64,000 bases of DNA, taken from contig NC_072795.1 in the NCBI RefSeq assembly GCF_028583425.1, positions 7,897,001-7,961,000 on the forward strand, read 5' to 3'. Each line of letters begins with the position of its first letter. The stretch's first letter is position 1. This document shows positions 10,556-21,059 of this stretch, in pieces. The position numbers were made by a program, and so were the translations under genes. The notes below the pieces were generated by a model that worked only from the letters and a program-made list of their open reading frames with translations, made no database searches and had not been told where the DNA came from. Origin of the DNA: Eublepharis macularius (taxonomy: Eukaryota; Chordata; Lepidosauria; Squamata; Eublepharidae).

Positions 10556-10977
10556 GAGTCTGTCTACACAAGACATCTGACACCTGAAGATCACCTGTCA
10601 GGAGATGCAATGTCAGCTGGGAAGAGTAGTTTTAAAAGACAGAGCCGGTGGCAGGGCAAAGGTTTTGCTATACACTGGAGCTGCGTGAAGGGGCTGTGAA
10701 ATGCCAGAAGAGAAACTTGAGCCCATTATAACCTTTCCAGGTCCAAGCCCAGCTCTGGAAGGCAGCTCCAGCCTATTTCCATTCCTCACTGCTTTCTGGT
10801 TGTGATCCCACACAAGGTGAAATTGACAGAGCCTTCATGGAGACAAAGACGAAATTAACAAATTCTTTGAGGACTGATCTCTGCCAGTTCTGCCTTTTTA
10901 AACTACACTTCCTGGCTAACATTGCATCTCCCTACACTTGATAAACACGTGCCAAGGCATCTCATGTAGAGAGACTC
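10556..10977. mobile_element. MITE-2, full-length (422 bp)
   Basis: Ends GAGTCTGTCTACACAAGAC and GTAGAGAGACTC, flanked by TCG and TCA (probably one mutated T-N-A duplication). The interior carries family-specific blocks (GGTCCAAGCC..., CTCTGGAAGGCAGCTCCAGCC) shared with copies at 18.5, 35.3 and 50.1 kb. Confidence 0.8.
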
Positions 10978-10979
10978 TC

Positions 10980-11350
10980 AGAAGAAGCATTTTGTTGGGA
11001 TCAGCGGGCTACAGTGGGAGATGGAGAGGCAGGAAAGTTCCATTCCGCTCTTGGCAAATTTAGTCTGGACCCAACCCAAAGGAGATAAAGTAACTTGCAT
11101 TGTGAATTACCTTTTTCTGGAGAGACTATGCACATGAATGCATGTACACCTTACACATACATCTGCTTTTAAGAAAAAAACTCATGTGCATTCTCTTTAT
11201 GGTGTGTTCATGGAAACATCGAGATGAGACTACTATAATGCACTCTACATAAGTCTGCCCTCAGAGTCAACAAAGAGACTCCAGGTGGAAAAGAATGCAG
11301 CAGCTTGGATATTATTGGGACCCATCTGGGACATGTATATCTCCTACACA
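10980..11350. other. Unassigned sequence
   Basis: No open frame, repeat terminus or RNA gene is recognised in this stretch between two MITE-2 copies. Confidence 0.4.
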
Positions 11351-11360
11351 GTTAAACTAC

Positions 11361-11592
11361 GTGAGACGAATTACACAAGGACACTCAAGTGAAGGGAGAT
11401 GCAATATTAACTGGGAAGCGTAGTTTGAATTTCACCTCTCTCTACAGATCCGGCAAAGATCATCCCTCAGAGGGTTTGTTAATTATTGCAGAGCCTTCTG
11501 GCAAAGAGGAAATTAATAAACCCTGTGAGGAGTGATCTTTCCCAGCTCTGTAGAAAGAGGTGAAATTCAAACTACACTTCCATCTTTCATTG
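11361..11592. mobile_element. MITE-2 short copy
   Basis: Starts ...GAGACGAATTACACAAGG and contains AACTGGGAAGCGTAGTTTG, GAGGGTTTGTTAATT and, as the inverted partner, AACCCTGTGAGGAGTGATC and CAAACTACACTTCC. The central block of the long form is absent. The termini are degraded. Confidence 0.65.
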
Positions 11593-11792
11593 TGGGTGGT
11601 AGAGAGTGCTGTCAAGTCATAGCTGACTCATGGGGTTTTCATGGCAAGATACCAACAGAGGTGATTTGCCATTGCCTGCCTCTGCAATCCTGGTCTTCAT
11701 TGGAGGCCTCTCATCCAATTACTAACCAGAGCCGACCCTGCTTAGCATTTGAGACCTGATGAGATCGGGCTTGCCTGGGCTACATCCAGGAC
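11593..11792 (-). mobile_element. 5S rRNA-derived SINE
   Basis: The right part (11715-11775) is the reverse complement of the 5S rRNA internal promoter region (CTAACCAGAGCCGACCCTGC, TTAGCATTTGAGACCTGATG, AGATCGGGC). The left part is the common tail GTGCTGTCAAGTCATAGCTG. This matches the 5S-Sauria type of squamate SINE. Confidence 0.85.
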
Positions 11793-12920
11793 AGGGCACA
11801 GCCCCGTTACCTGTCTTTAAAAGCCCTATAGAGAACTGTGCCTGGAAAATAGAGTTTAAACACATTCCTAAAGATTGTCAGGTCTGTTGCCCACAGTCCC
11901 TCCATCTTCACTTGATTTGCAATCATCCTCTGTATGTGTGTGTGTGTGTATAGTTTTTCACACAGGCCGTCCAGCTCCTGGGAAGACAGCACGCTTATCT
12001 CAGATGGCTCGCCACAGAGGCCTTGAGACGGTTCCTGCCTACTCTCCCACTGACTATGCCCAGCTGGTTGGGCACTGAGGGTGGGGGGCTCACAGGGAAG
12101 GACTGGAACCTTGTAGCAAGCATTCCATACGTCATTCTCAGCAAGAGTTCTGTGTACAGCCAGACGCTTTATTTTGCTTCTGTGTAATCTATGGACATAT
12201 ATACGCTTTAGTTATGGTTTCCCAATAAAAAACCTTGATTCAAGAGAGCTTGGATTTCTTGCTGCAAGGGGGGAATCGGCTTCAACGCATTCTGTTTTCC
12301 GTAGCCTGACAAAGATGCTTACGTAGGAGCAGCTCATCTGTAAAAGTACAGCCACAGAGCGTTTCATGTTCCTGCTCTCTGCTGCTCTCTGCTGCTCTCT
12401 GGTGGTTTGAGAGATCTGCCTTTATACCAGCAGTCCCAAAGGAACTCTGTGTCCTAGGCAGATTTCTCTTCTCTCCATACCGATCTCTCATTTTCCTCCA
12501 AATTACACTCTCGTTCAGCACAAGGCAACTAACACACACGCACACACACACAGGTTCTGCTTTTGGAAGACAGAGGAGCTATTCCCTTGCCTACATGCTG
12601 TGGTAAACCTCTTGTGCAAACTTCACACACATGTTTAGCTTCTACTATCTGGCTGCTTCGAAGTTAGCTTGGGAGTTTAATGCCTCACCAGAAAGTCAAG
12701 GAGTTATAACTTTTGCTTTTGCTCTCATCCCTCAGAGATGGCCAGGCTCAGAATGCTCCCATCAGCTGTCTGCCCTGTCCCCCTTCCTGGCTCTCTTCCC
12801 TTTTCCTCAGGAACATTTTCCCTCCCTCCTTTTTTTATAATATATTTTTATTTTTTTAAAAAAAACAGAATCATAATAAGAGGGGATACAGAATGGAAAA
12901 AAACCGATTATCCTACTATA
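11793..12920. other. Unassigned sequence with short dinucleotide runs
   Basis: Contains a GT run at 11933-11950, a CTCTCTGCTG triplication near 12375 and an AC run at 12530-12552. Text near 12160-12240 (TTTATTTTGC, then CCAATAAAAAACC) looks like the end of a transcript or retroelement, but I cannot place it. No gene supported. Confidence 0.4.
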
Positions 12921-13545
12921 TAAAAGGCTAAGTGTATTCAAGACAACTCACTTTCTACCCTGGTGCGCCACCAGAGGGCGCTGCTGTGGATGGAAGCCCA
13001 GATGAGGCAGCCAGACCTCCAGATAGCATGCCATGGTGAGAAGCACAGGCTGGGATCAGGTGTAGAGCAAGCAGCAATGCCCCCCACCCCCACCCCCCAA
13101 CTTCACCCAGCTGGGATCATGAGCAGAGCAAGTGGCGGAGCCCATTTCCTCTTCATCCAGCTCAGATCAGGAGCAAAGCAGGTGGCAATGCCTGCTCTCC
13201 CCTTCACCCAGCCAAGATTAAGAGTAGAGCAGGTGGCAATGCCCATACCCTGCCTTCACCCAGCTGGGATCAGGAGCAGAGCAGGTGGAAATACCTGGAG
13301 ATTTTTGGGGTGGAGCCTGAGGGGTAGGTGTTGCCTTCTGACACAGGAGCAAAGCAGGTGGCAATGCCTGCTCTCCCCTTCACCCAGCCAAGATTAGGAG
13401 TAGAGCAGGTGGCAATGCCCATAACCTGCCTTAACCCATCTGAGATCAGGAGCTGGGATAGGAACAAAGCAGGTAGCAATGCCTGCTCCCCATCTTCACC
13501 CAGCTGGGATCAGGAGCAGAGAAGAGGCAATGCATAGAATATGCA
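12921..13545 (+). repeat. Minisatellite, possibly inside a Helitron-like element
   Basis: From 13040 to 13545 a degenerate 50-70 bp unit recurs, built on CAGCTGGGATCAGGAGCAGAGCAGGTGGCAATGCC broken by CTTCACCC. Just upstream, A|TCCTACTATATAAAAGG at 12920-12937 resembles the 5' terminus of vertebrate Helitrons (TC start after an A). I could not find a matching hairpin-CTRR 3' end, so the Helitron reading is tentative. The same unit reappears at 14378-14440 and inverted near 42.1-42.25 kb. Confidence 0.5.
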
Positions 13546-14370
13546 TAGAATATGCATAGACAGTGGCACTTTAAAAACATAGGAAATTTGTTGTATTATT
13601 GCTAGTATTGATGTATGCTTTGCCTTATGTACATGTGATTAATTTTTTCATTGATATTTAGTACTATTGTTAGGCACAAGCACTTTACATCTTTACCTAT
13701 ATAGGAATTTTGTTGACCTTGTTATTGAAATATGCCCTGCCTTTTGCACATGTAACCTACTTCTATGCATATACTATTTGTATGCTGATATTAATGCTGC
13801 TACTGTAAGACGGTTTGCTTTATATTCATGTAAGCTATCTGTATGCACATATTGAATTTATTGGCATCTAACTGTTTTTGAACATATCAAGTAAATTGGA
13901 TTTGACTCCTTTGGTGCTAGTTAGTTTATCAAAACGGGATATCAGGCTGGCGGAACCCGTCAGGCTCTTCAGCTCAATTTTTGGCTTTGGGCTGTAACCA
14001 CTAGACCATGCTGTTTTGTGAAGAAGTTCCAGAAGGACGTTAACATCTGCACAATAGAACCAAAGGACAAGAGACATTACGTACAACATCTCCAGTGTAT
14101 ACAACAACATCTGATTGGAGAAACTAAACCGGTTGGACTTTTTGATCAAGATGGCCTGTATCTTTATTGAATTATTTGGATTGGATATGTATTGAATTGT
14201 TGAATGACATGTTTATTATGAATTATTTATCAGCACTTTAGCACTCTGTATTATGCACTGAACTTTACAAAAAAAACTTTATATAAATTTACAAAATTTA
14301 CATATCACTATTTCTGTAGACCGAGGTTTTTCTTTTTATGGTGTAGCATTTACTCGGAGGAGCCCCCTGT
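13546..14370. other. AT-rich unassigned region
   Basis: Long AT-rich stretch with no convincing frame or terminal repeats. Minisatellite sequence flanks it on both sides, so it may be the interior of a larger repeat. Nothing firmer can be said. Confidence 0.35.
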
Positions 14371-14489
14371 TGTTGAAGGGATCAGGAGCAGAGCAGGTGG
14401 CAATGCCCTCCCCCCCCCCCACCATCACCCAGCTGTTGGCGGTCCCTGGCCTCAAGGAGGCCCGCTGAGCCTCGACTAGAGCCAGGGCG

Positions 14490-15010
14490 GCCGGCCGGCC
14501 GGCCCCTGTCCTGCGGGGCAAGTGAATGGCGTGGGCAGCCTCGCAGCTCCCCGCATTGCCTTTTGCCTGCCCTGCAGAACAGGGGGCGGGTGGCTGGCCC
14601 CTGTCCTGCGGGGCAAGTGAATGGCGCGGGCAGCCTCGCAGCTCCCCACACTGCCTTTTGCCTGCCCTGCAGAACAGGGGGCGGGTGGCTGGCCCCTGTC
14701 CTGCGGGGCAGGTGAATGGCGCAGGCAGCCTTGCAGCCCCCCCGCACTGCCTTTTTCCTGCCCCGCAGAACAGGGGGGGTGGCTGGCCGCTGTCCTGCGG
14801 GGCAAATGAATGGCGCAGGCAGCCTCACAGCCCCCCACACTGCCTTTTGCCTGCCCTGCAGGACAGGGGGTGGGTGGCTGGCCCCTGTCCTGCGGGGCAG
14901 ATGAATGGCGCAGGCAGCCTCACAGCCCCCCGCACTGCCTTTTGCCTGCCCTGCAGGACAGGGGGCGCACGGCAAGCTGGCCACCCCCTGTCCTGCAGGG
15001 CAGGTGAAAG
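14490..15010 (+). repeat. GC-rich minisatellite, 95-bp unit x about 5.5
   Basis: The block GGCAAGTGAATGGCG recurs with ATGGCG at 14526, 14621, 14716, 14810 and 14905, a period of 94-95 bp. Each unit has GGCCCCTGTCCTGCGGGGCA, which is itself self-complementary, and TTTTGCCTGCCC. Long open frames on both strands here are a by-product of the repeat, not genes. Confidence 0.9.
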
Positions 15011-15189
15011 GCAGAGCAGGGAGCTGCAAAGCTGCCCGTGAGCTCCCGGCAGCTGGCAGCTGCTCCCGGCGCCCCCTCCCTGGTGACGCTGGGGACAGAC
15101 TACCCCCCTGCCCCCCCCTCGATCCGGCCCTGCCTCCCTGTGAAAGCTGTCCATTGGAAGACTATGGGCAAAACTGGGAGATACATCCA

Positions 15190-17037
15190 TTGATAAAAGA
15201 TTGTTACACCTGATGATTAAGCTTCATGAGAACAATGAACTCCAGATAAGGTCCGCACAAGATGGCAAACTGTCTAAGAAAATCCCAGTCCAGAAGGGAT
15301 TCAATGTTTACATGAGACAGATGCCCCTGCCCCAAGTCTTGCAGGAAGGAAGGTACCAGTTCTCATGTATGCTGAAGACGCGGCCCTCCAGTCCCAAACA
15401 AAAATTGGTTTAAAGCGTGCCGTAAAAAAATTTAGCAATCAATGTGATACTGAGCTTCTGACAATTAATTACTCGAAATCCAAAATTATATGTTTTAGTA
15501 GACACTTTAAAAAAAACTAACTGGGAAATAAATGGGAACACTATAGATCGAGTTAAAAATTTCCAATACCTAGGAGTCATCTTTACATTCAATGCGAACT
15601 TCAAAGCCCATACGATTTCATTGGCAAATGCTGCAGAGAAGAGTGCGAATGCCATCCTTAGATGCTTCAGAAGAGAAGGTGCAGGCTTTATACCTGTAGC
15701 CCTGAAACTATTCCAAACAAAATCATTAGCGCAACTCTTATACGGATCACAAATGGGACTAACTGCTAAGGTTAAGATCTTAGAAACAGTTCAATCAAAA
15801 TTTCTCAGATCTCTATTTAATGCACCTAGATGTACTCCTAATGTCATTCTTAGGCAAGAAGCTGGTTTACCCAGAGTTGAAATAAAAATCTGGGAACATG
15901 TCATCTATTACTGGCTAAGAATTCATCTTGAGCCAAAGGGTTTAATTCCCTTGTTGTTAGCTTCTGACCCTTATCCTACATGGTGCTCCAAGATAGCTGA
16001 TAAAATTAACCTGGGCCATTTCCAGACGGCTTACCGGCCCCCGGAACGTCGTGCCACGGTGCGGGGAAAACGTGAAATATCGCGTTTTCTCGCGCAAGTT
16101 TTACGCGACGTCGCGTTTTCCCCACACCATGGCGCGACGTTCCGGGGGCCGGTAAGCCGTCTGGAAACGGCCCTGATTGGCTTGGACCCAGTAACCCTGT
16201 TTGATATGGGATTCAACAAAGCAAAAGATTTAATCACCCAAAGACTAGCTAATATAGAGTCCCAAAATGATGAGGCAATGCTTCCTCTAAGAGCTTTAAA
16301 AAAGGACTGAGTTACACCATATCCCCATATCTTTCGGACATTACAAACGAAAGATGTAGATAGCCCATCTCTAGAGCACGATTCGATGCATTCCCCTCTG
16401 CAGTTTTGTATGGGAGATTCTCCCGCCTGCCTTTGCAGCAGTGCTGTTGTCCCTGTTCAAATAAAGTGGTCGAAAATATCACACACATACTGCGATATTC
16501 GAATTCTGCAAATTCTATCAAGAAGAAAGGATACAATTAATTATCCCACTACTCTATAGATTTAAACCATTAGAGTATTACATGGATTTTAGTCCCGAAA
16601 CCCTTCGGGTATATTTTTTAGAGGATAGCCAGAGAACTGTATCTTATGTAGTTGCAAAATTCTGTGTGACGGTACTCAGAAAACGGAATCATTTGACGAA
16701 GGAAATGTCAATTGCTGGGAAGTGAACTAACGAAGTGAGTGAGTTTTTACTGTTAGATATATATACATATATGTGATTTTATCTTCTATGTATTTACCCA
16801 TTTTAAGTATTTAAAAACTGTTCTTTTTATCTGTATTTTATTTGGCAGGTCTTGTGACCGTAATAAAGCCTTTGATTGAAGGCTGTCCACCATCCTGTTT
16901 TAAATGTGTATTAATACGCTGCTGTTTTAATGATGTTTTAATGCAGATGAATTTTTATTGTATTTTAATATGTTGTTATCCGCCCTGACCCCGCTCGCGG
17001 GGAGGGCGGAAAAGACATTTGAAATAAATAAATAAAT
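15190..17037 (+). mobile_element. 5'-truncated non-LTR LINE, I/Vingi-like
   Basis: Starting inside the reverse transcriptase, a degraded YADD box (MYAEDAAL) is seen near 15368. It is followed by INYSKSKIICFS, YLGVIFTFN and a long C-terminal frame (15621-16310) with AEKSANAILRCFRR, KFLRSLFNAP and RQEAGLPRVEIKIWE. This C-terminal type is found in squamate LINEs of the I/Vingi group (recalled, not searched). The 3' UTR ends in a TATCCGCCCTGACCCCGCTCG block and AAATA repeats at 17025-17037. One frame break lies between the YADD region and the long frame. A MITE sits within it at 16014-16172. Confidence 0.7.
16014..16172. mobile_element. Harbinger-type palindromic MITE, TSD CTG
   Basis: A 159-bp near-perfect palindrome, GGCCATTTCCAGACGGCTTA ... 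TAAGCCGTCTGGAAACGGCC, flanked by CTG on both sides (16011-16013, 16173-16175). A 3-bp CWG duplication and GGCC termini fit Harbinger-type elements. The element is rich in CpG, and most CpGs remain, which suggests youth. It is 53 codons long without stops, so the host LINE frame reads straight through it. Confidence 0.8.
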
Positions 17038-17107
17038 AGATTATAAATAACAGAATACATAAAACACAAAGTATTTCTCCCTAACATCCCCTTCATTTTT
17101 TTTTAGA

Positions 17108-17300
17108 TAGAAAAGAGTCCAGTAGCACCTTTAAGACTAACCAACTTTACTGTAGCATAAGCTTTCAAGAATCACAGTTCTCTTCTTCAGATACATCAAG
17201 TGGAGCGCAAGTGAATGGCAAGTGAACAGAGAGGAATACACGTGAGTCTGTTCACTTGCCAGGCAAGTGTAATTCGTCATTTGTAGCCTGGCTCTCAGAA
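17108..17300. repeat. PLE family-2 fragment joined to a MITE-1-like fragment
   Basis: Positions 17117-17195 give the family-2 signature (GTCCAGTAGCACCTTTAAGAC ... GTAGCATAAGCTTTCAAGAATCACAG). Then 17240-17293 carry a palindromic CAAGTGTAATTCGTCATTTG piece ending GCCTGGCTCT, related to the shorter MITE at 22381. Confidence 0.6.
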
Positions 17301-17424
17301 GAAACCTCTTTTTATCCAAGGGTAACAAACCTCTCTTTGTATCCAGTATTGCTCTCTGTTTTCTCCTACTGCCACTTGGAATGGTGGTTAGCATGTGGAG
17401 GCACTAGTGCATCTCATAGGCATG

Positions 17425-17773
17425 CCATGATTTGCATATGCCACACCCCCTGACATCACCTAACCTGGCTGTGTTGGAAGCAGTCCTGGCCATTCAGGGC
17501 CGAAATTGGGCCCAAAATGGCAAAAGGGGGCTGAAAATGGCCAAAAAGGGGCCCAAAGGGGTCAGACTTGGGCCGCTGCTGAGCAGGAGAGTGATCCACC
17601 ACCCGTCAGAGGCCCGATTCTGGCCGTTTGGGGACCAATCCTGGCTATTTTGGGCCCAATCCAGGATGAAAGGGGCCCAAAATGGCTGAAAATCAGGTGG
17701 GCAGGGCCACCTGACATATGACCTCTTTGGAGAACTACCGGAACTGCGTTCCTGCACGTTCCCCCTCAAAATG
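17425..17773 (-). mobile_element. hAT element, same family as 48608-49110 (partial)
   Basis: The right end reads ...CCCCCTCAAAATGAGCCCTG (the hAT terminus). The body contains the same GCCATTTTGGGCC-rich stretch and the GCATATGCCACACCCCCTGACAT block. The left end lacks a clean terminus, and no target duplication is found. Confidence 0.65.
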
Positions 17774-17814
17774 AGCCCTGGCACATGCTAATATTTATTT
17801 AGGTCAAAATGGGT

Positions 17815-18005
17815 AGTCGTGTTCGTCTGTCTGTAGCAGTTGGAAAAGAGCAAGAGTCCAGTAGCACCCGTAAGACTAACAAAATATGTGGTAGGGTAAG
17901 AGCTTTCGTAAATCACAGCTCACGAAGAAGTGGGCTGTGACTCACAGAAGCTCACAGTACCTCAAATTTTGTTAGTCTTATAGGTGCTACTGGACTCTTG
18001 CTCTT
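17815..18005. mobile_element. PLE family-2 palindromic copy
   Basis: The left arm GTCTGTCTGTAGCAGTTGGAAA ... AGTCCAGTAGCACC is mirrored by the right arm GGTGCTACTGGACTCTTGCTC. The centre holds inverted CAGCTCACGAAG text, the degraded hammerhead-like hairpin. Possible flanking duplication TATTTATTTA (10 bp) on both sides. Confidence 0.65.
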
Positions 18006-18465
18006 TTCTACTACTATTTATTTATCATTTTCCAGCAACATGGATCCCCTCGAGGAGGAGGAACAGCAGCAGCAGCAACGGAGGCCATGGGGCCTGGTTT
18101 GCTTGCAAAATGGTTGGCAGTCATCTGTTGAGGAGAAGGACCAGCCACCAAGACATTCAGGTGCTGCTGCGTCTTCCCTGGAATTCCCCCCAATTGCAAA
18201 AGCAGCACATAAACTCCCAAGCTGTTTCCTCGTGTCAAAATCGCACAGGAGGAGGCTATTTCTCTGTTTTTACAGCTCCGTGTGCACAGAAGAATCCAGG
18301 TGGAGCAACAAAATCACACTTGCTATTTTGGAAAGGAGCCCTGCCTCCCTGCTCTGTGGCACTCCCAGCCCATTTGGGCTTTCTTTTATTATTTTAACAG
18401 CCATTCCCCACAGCTGCTGTGTGGCTGCAGGGAACTCAAGTCGGGTCTGGGGAATCCGGACCCAA
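18006..18465. other. Unassigned sequence with a short CAG run
   Basis: A short AGCAGCAGCAGC run lies near 18066-18078. Overlapping frames (about 140-160 codons) on both strands have no recognised domain. They may be chance frames in a GC-richer segment. Confidence 0.35.
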
Positions 18466-18900
18466 ATCTTTACACAACACATCTGACTGGTGAAGAACAC
18501 GTGTCTGGACATGCAATGTTAGCCGAGTAGGGTAGTTTAAAAAGACAGAGCCGGCAGCAGGCCAAAGGATTTGCTCTGCACTGGAGCTGTGTGAAGGGGC
18601 TGTGGAATGCCAGAAGGGAAACTTCAGCACATTATAATTTTTCCAGGTCCAAGCCCGGCTCTGGAAGGCAGCTCCAGCCCATTTCCATTCCTCACTGCCC
18701 TCTGGTTGTGATCCCACACAGTTTTTTGACTGGAGAGGTGAAATTGACAGAGCCTTCAGGGAGGCAAAGATGAAATTAACAAACCCTCTTGAGGAGTGAT
18801 CTCTGCCAGCTCTATCTTTTTAAACTACGCTTCCCGGCTAACATTATGCCTCCCTACACTTGACGAACATGCACCAAGGTGTCTTGTGAAGAGAGAGACT
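18466..18900. mobile_element. MITE-2, long form
   Basis: Shares with 10556-10977 the blocks AGTTTAAAAAGACAGAGCC, GTCCAAGCCCGGCTCTGG and TTCCATTCCTCACTGCC, and the internal GAGGAGTGATCTCTGCCAGC. The left terminus is degraded; the right end reads TGTGAAGAGAGAGACT. Confidence 0.7.
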
Positions 18901-19315
18901 TTGTCAGCAGCCCTCTGAGCTATGAGCACATGTCCGCGGCACCTGATACCGTCAACCACACTGATGCAAAAGCGGCAAACAAAGCACAAAATGCATCTCA
19001 TTTTAAATTGCAAACATATCAGCAATTTTCAAGGGGAGTACGAACTTGAGAAACAAACGGGCATTATGAGCAGGGGGCTTTCCCATTTGTCAGGATCAAA
19101 GCATCACTAAGTCAAGACCTGGAAGGTAACAATAACGCAATTAATAAAACTAATAGAGGGATGAGCGATTAATAAACTGCCTGGAGATAAAATGCAATAA
19201 GTGACTAATTAAGCCACAGGCAAAGAGCAATAAGTGATCGATTAAACCGCAAGGTGGTGCAATGATTGATTGAGTAATTTGCTTAGGTAATGTATAATTT
19301 GGCAATGGTTTGGCA
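18901..19315. other. Unassigned sequence
   Basis: No recognisable gene or repeat. Short AATAAACTG/CAATAAGTG motifs recur between 19150 and 19240 but do not form a clear array. Confidence 0.35.
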
Positions 19316-19319
19316 AAGA

Positions 19320-19577
19320 ATAGTATGCTATAGTGGTTAAGAGTTCTGGAGTAGTACCAGGAAGTCTGGGGTTCAAATTCCCGCTCAGTCCATTAGTACA
19401 TGTAAGTTTCCCCATCAGGGCAATTAGCTAGGTGATCGTCGTGGGTCAGTCACAGCTCTCTCAGAGCTCTCTCAGCCCCACCCACCTCACAAGGTGATTG
19501 TTGAGAGGATAATAATAACATTCTTTGTAAACTGCTGTGAGTGGACGTTATGTTGTCCTAAGGGTGATATATAAATC

Positions 19578-19608
<31 letters not shown>

Positions 19609-19610
19609 AT
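19320..19610 (+). mobile_element. tRNA-derived SINE with GTT tail
   Basis: tRNA-like head (TATGCTATAGTGGTTAAGAG, then GGGTTCAAATTCC as box B), body with GGGTCAGTCACAGCTCTCTC and CCCACCCACCTCAC, and a 3' block GTAAACTGCTGTGAGTGG before a (GTT)n tail at 19581-19608. Typical squamate tRNA SINE. Confidence 0.88.
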
Positions 19611-21050
19611 TTCAGCACCTGCCAGCAGTGTTCACACAAATAACAGTGAAATCATAAGCAGAGATACTCCAGTCTAAGCTTAGGATTTCATTGATCTGTG
19701 AGAGCTTAGTCTAGGCCTCCTGTACTGTTTTGTGCAAGATGTAGGCAAGCACAGGCTGCCGTGGATGGCTGAAGAAAAGGAACTTCTGTTAAAGCTTCCT
19801 TTTCTACCCCATTACTGCCTTAAGAGAAACTCCACCCTTTATTGCATTCAACCACTCAATCACAATCTCTAGGACAATTTTTTAAAATATGTATATATTA
19901 CTATAACAAGAACATATTCAGCACATCTCCAATTCTGAAAACATGTATACAAGTTCACATGTTATCTTACCATTTGTTATTTTTAGTACATGGCAAAAGG
20001 GAGCTAACTTTCTGTGGTGGGAAATCTCTGCCAGGATTGGGTCCCACCAGCAGAATTCGGTTCTTGCTAGGGCAGCCCCTCACCAAAGGCTTGGGATGGA
20101 ATAAAGCCTGCCTGCTCTTTCCCAATTGCTGGTCTAAGTATCTGGCTGAAAGTGATGTACACAGCCCAGAAAAGTTCTTAACCAAAGCTGGTAATTTTAT
20201 TTTAAAAGAAGAAGAGAGAATACAAGCAGTTGGGCAAGGCACCAGACCTGGGCCTCGACCCACTGAACACTAGAGCGCTATAGAGACAGATACAGAATAC
20301 AAGTTAGCATGCAAGACGCAGCAATACTATAAGACAACTACAAAACCCTTTTTCCCCATTCCAGAGCCCTGGGACACCCCCCCCCCATTGCACAACCGAG
20401 AGACTTAGCTAGTCACTGCGTGTTGGCAAATGAAGGGTACCAAGTGCCTGATTTGTCCCTCTTTTATAGGGAGATATCAAAGGCTTGCTTCATGAACATC
20501 CTAATCAATTACGTTGTCTTTGTTCTTGAAAGACAGTACCATTGAGGGTATTCCATGTAAACATGAGTTCATACATCCTTTACCTCTAAGATAGACTGCA
20601 TCTTTGATATGCATTTGGCTACATTGTAAATTACGAAGGAATGTTCACACTTTATCGGCTATAGTTTTGGGGTGTCCTGTTCTTTCCCGGAGATAAGCTG
20701 TTTGCTGTTTGCCCTGGCCCTTATCACCTTGCTCTTTGGTGATATATATGCAAAAGGCCAGAGGACCCTTCAAAGGTCCCAAACGATTAACAACTTTCAT
20801 GGCCTTATCTGTTCCCTGTCACAGAGGGTGAAATCTTCTCAGGAAATGCACCTTTTGGAAGAGAGCTTTTGGACGATTTCTTTTTCCCAAACTGTAGCTG
20901 GTTCTCTATTTCTAACATGGGCCAAGAAGGCCTGGTTCCAACCCACTGACAAATTCTGACGACGCTTTCAATACATTCCTTCGAGCAAGAATGAATCCCT
21001 CTTTAGATACTATGCTGAATTGCATACTTGTCCTCACGTCTCATATTCTT
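19611..21050. other. Unassigned sequence, perhaps old retroelement
   Basis: A GC-mixed stretch with short frames on both strands (for example 19842-20273 and 20672-20959), none recognised. Some text (TTATTTTAAAAG near 20190; TTTATAGGG near 20465) recalls retroelement ends. No repeats at the ends were found. Confidence 0.3.
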
Positions 21051-21059
21051 TCAAACTGA

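Noticed and set aside
11700-11775. Possible 5S rRNA gene
   Set aside because: Only part of 5S is present, it is diverged, and it is joined to the common SINE body; the same structure recurs at 25.6, 35.0 and 61.7 kb.
14382-15213. Overlapping 100-215 codon frames on both strands
   Set aside because: By-product of the 95-bp GC-rich minisatellite; the protein repeats follow the DNA repeat, and no start or splice context exists.
19330-19400. Possible tRNA gene
   Set aside because: Box A/B-like text is followed by the full SINE body and a GTT tail; it cannot fold into a full cloverleaf.
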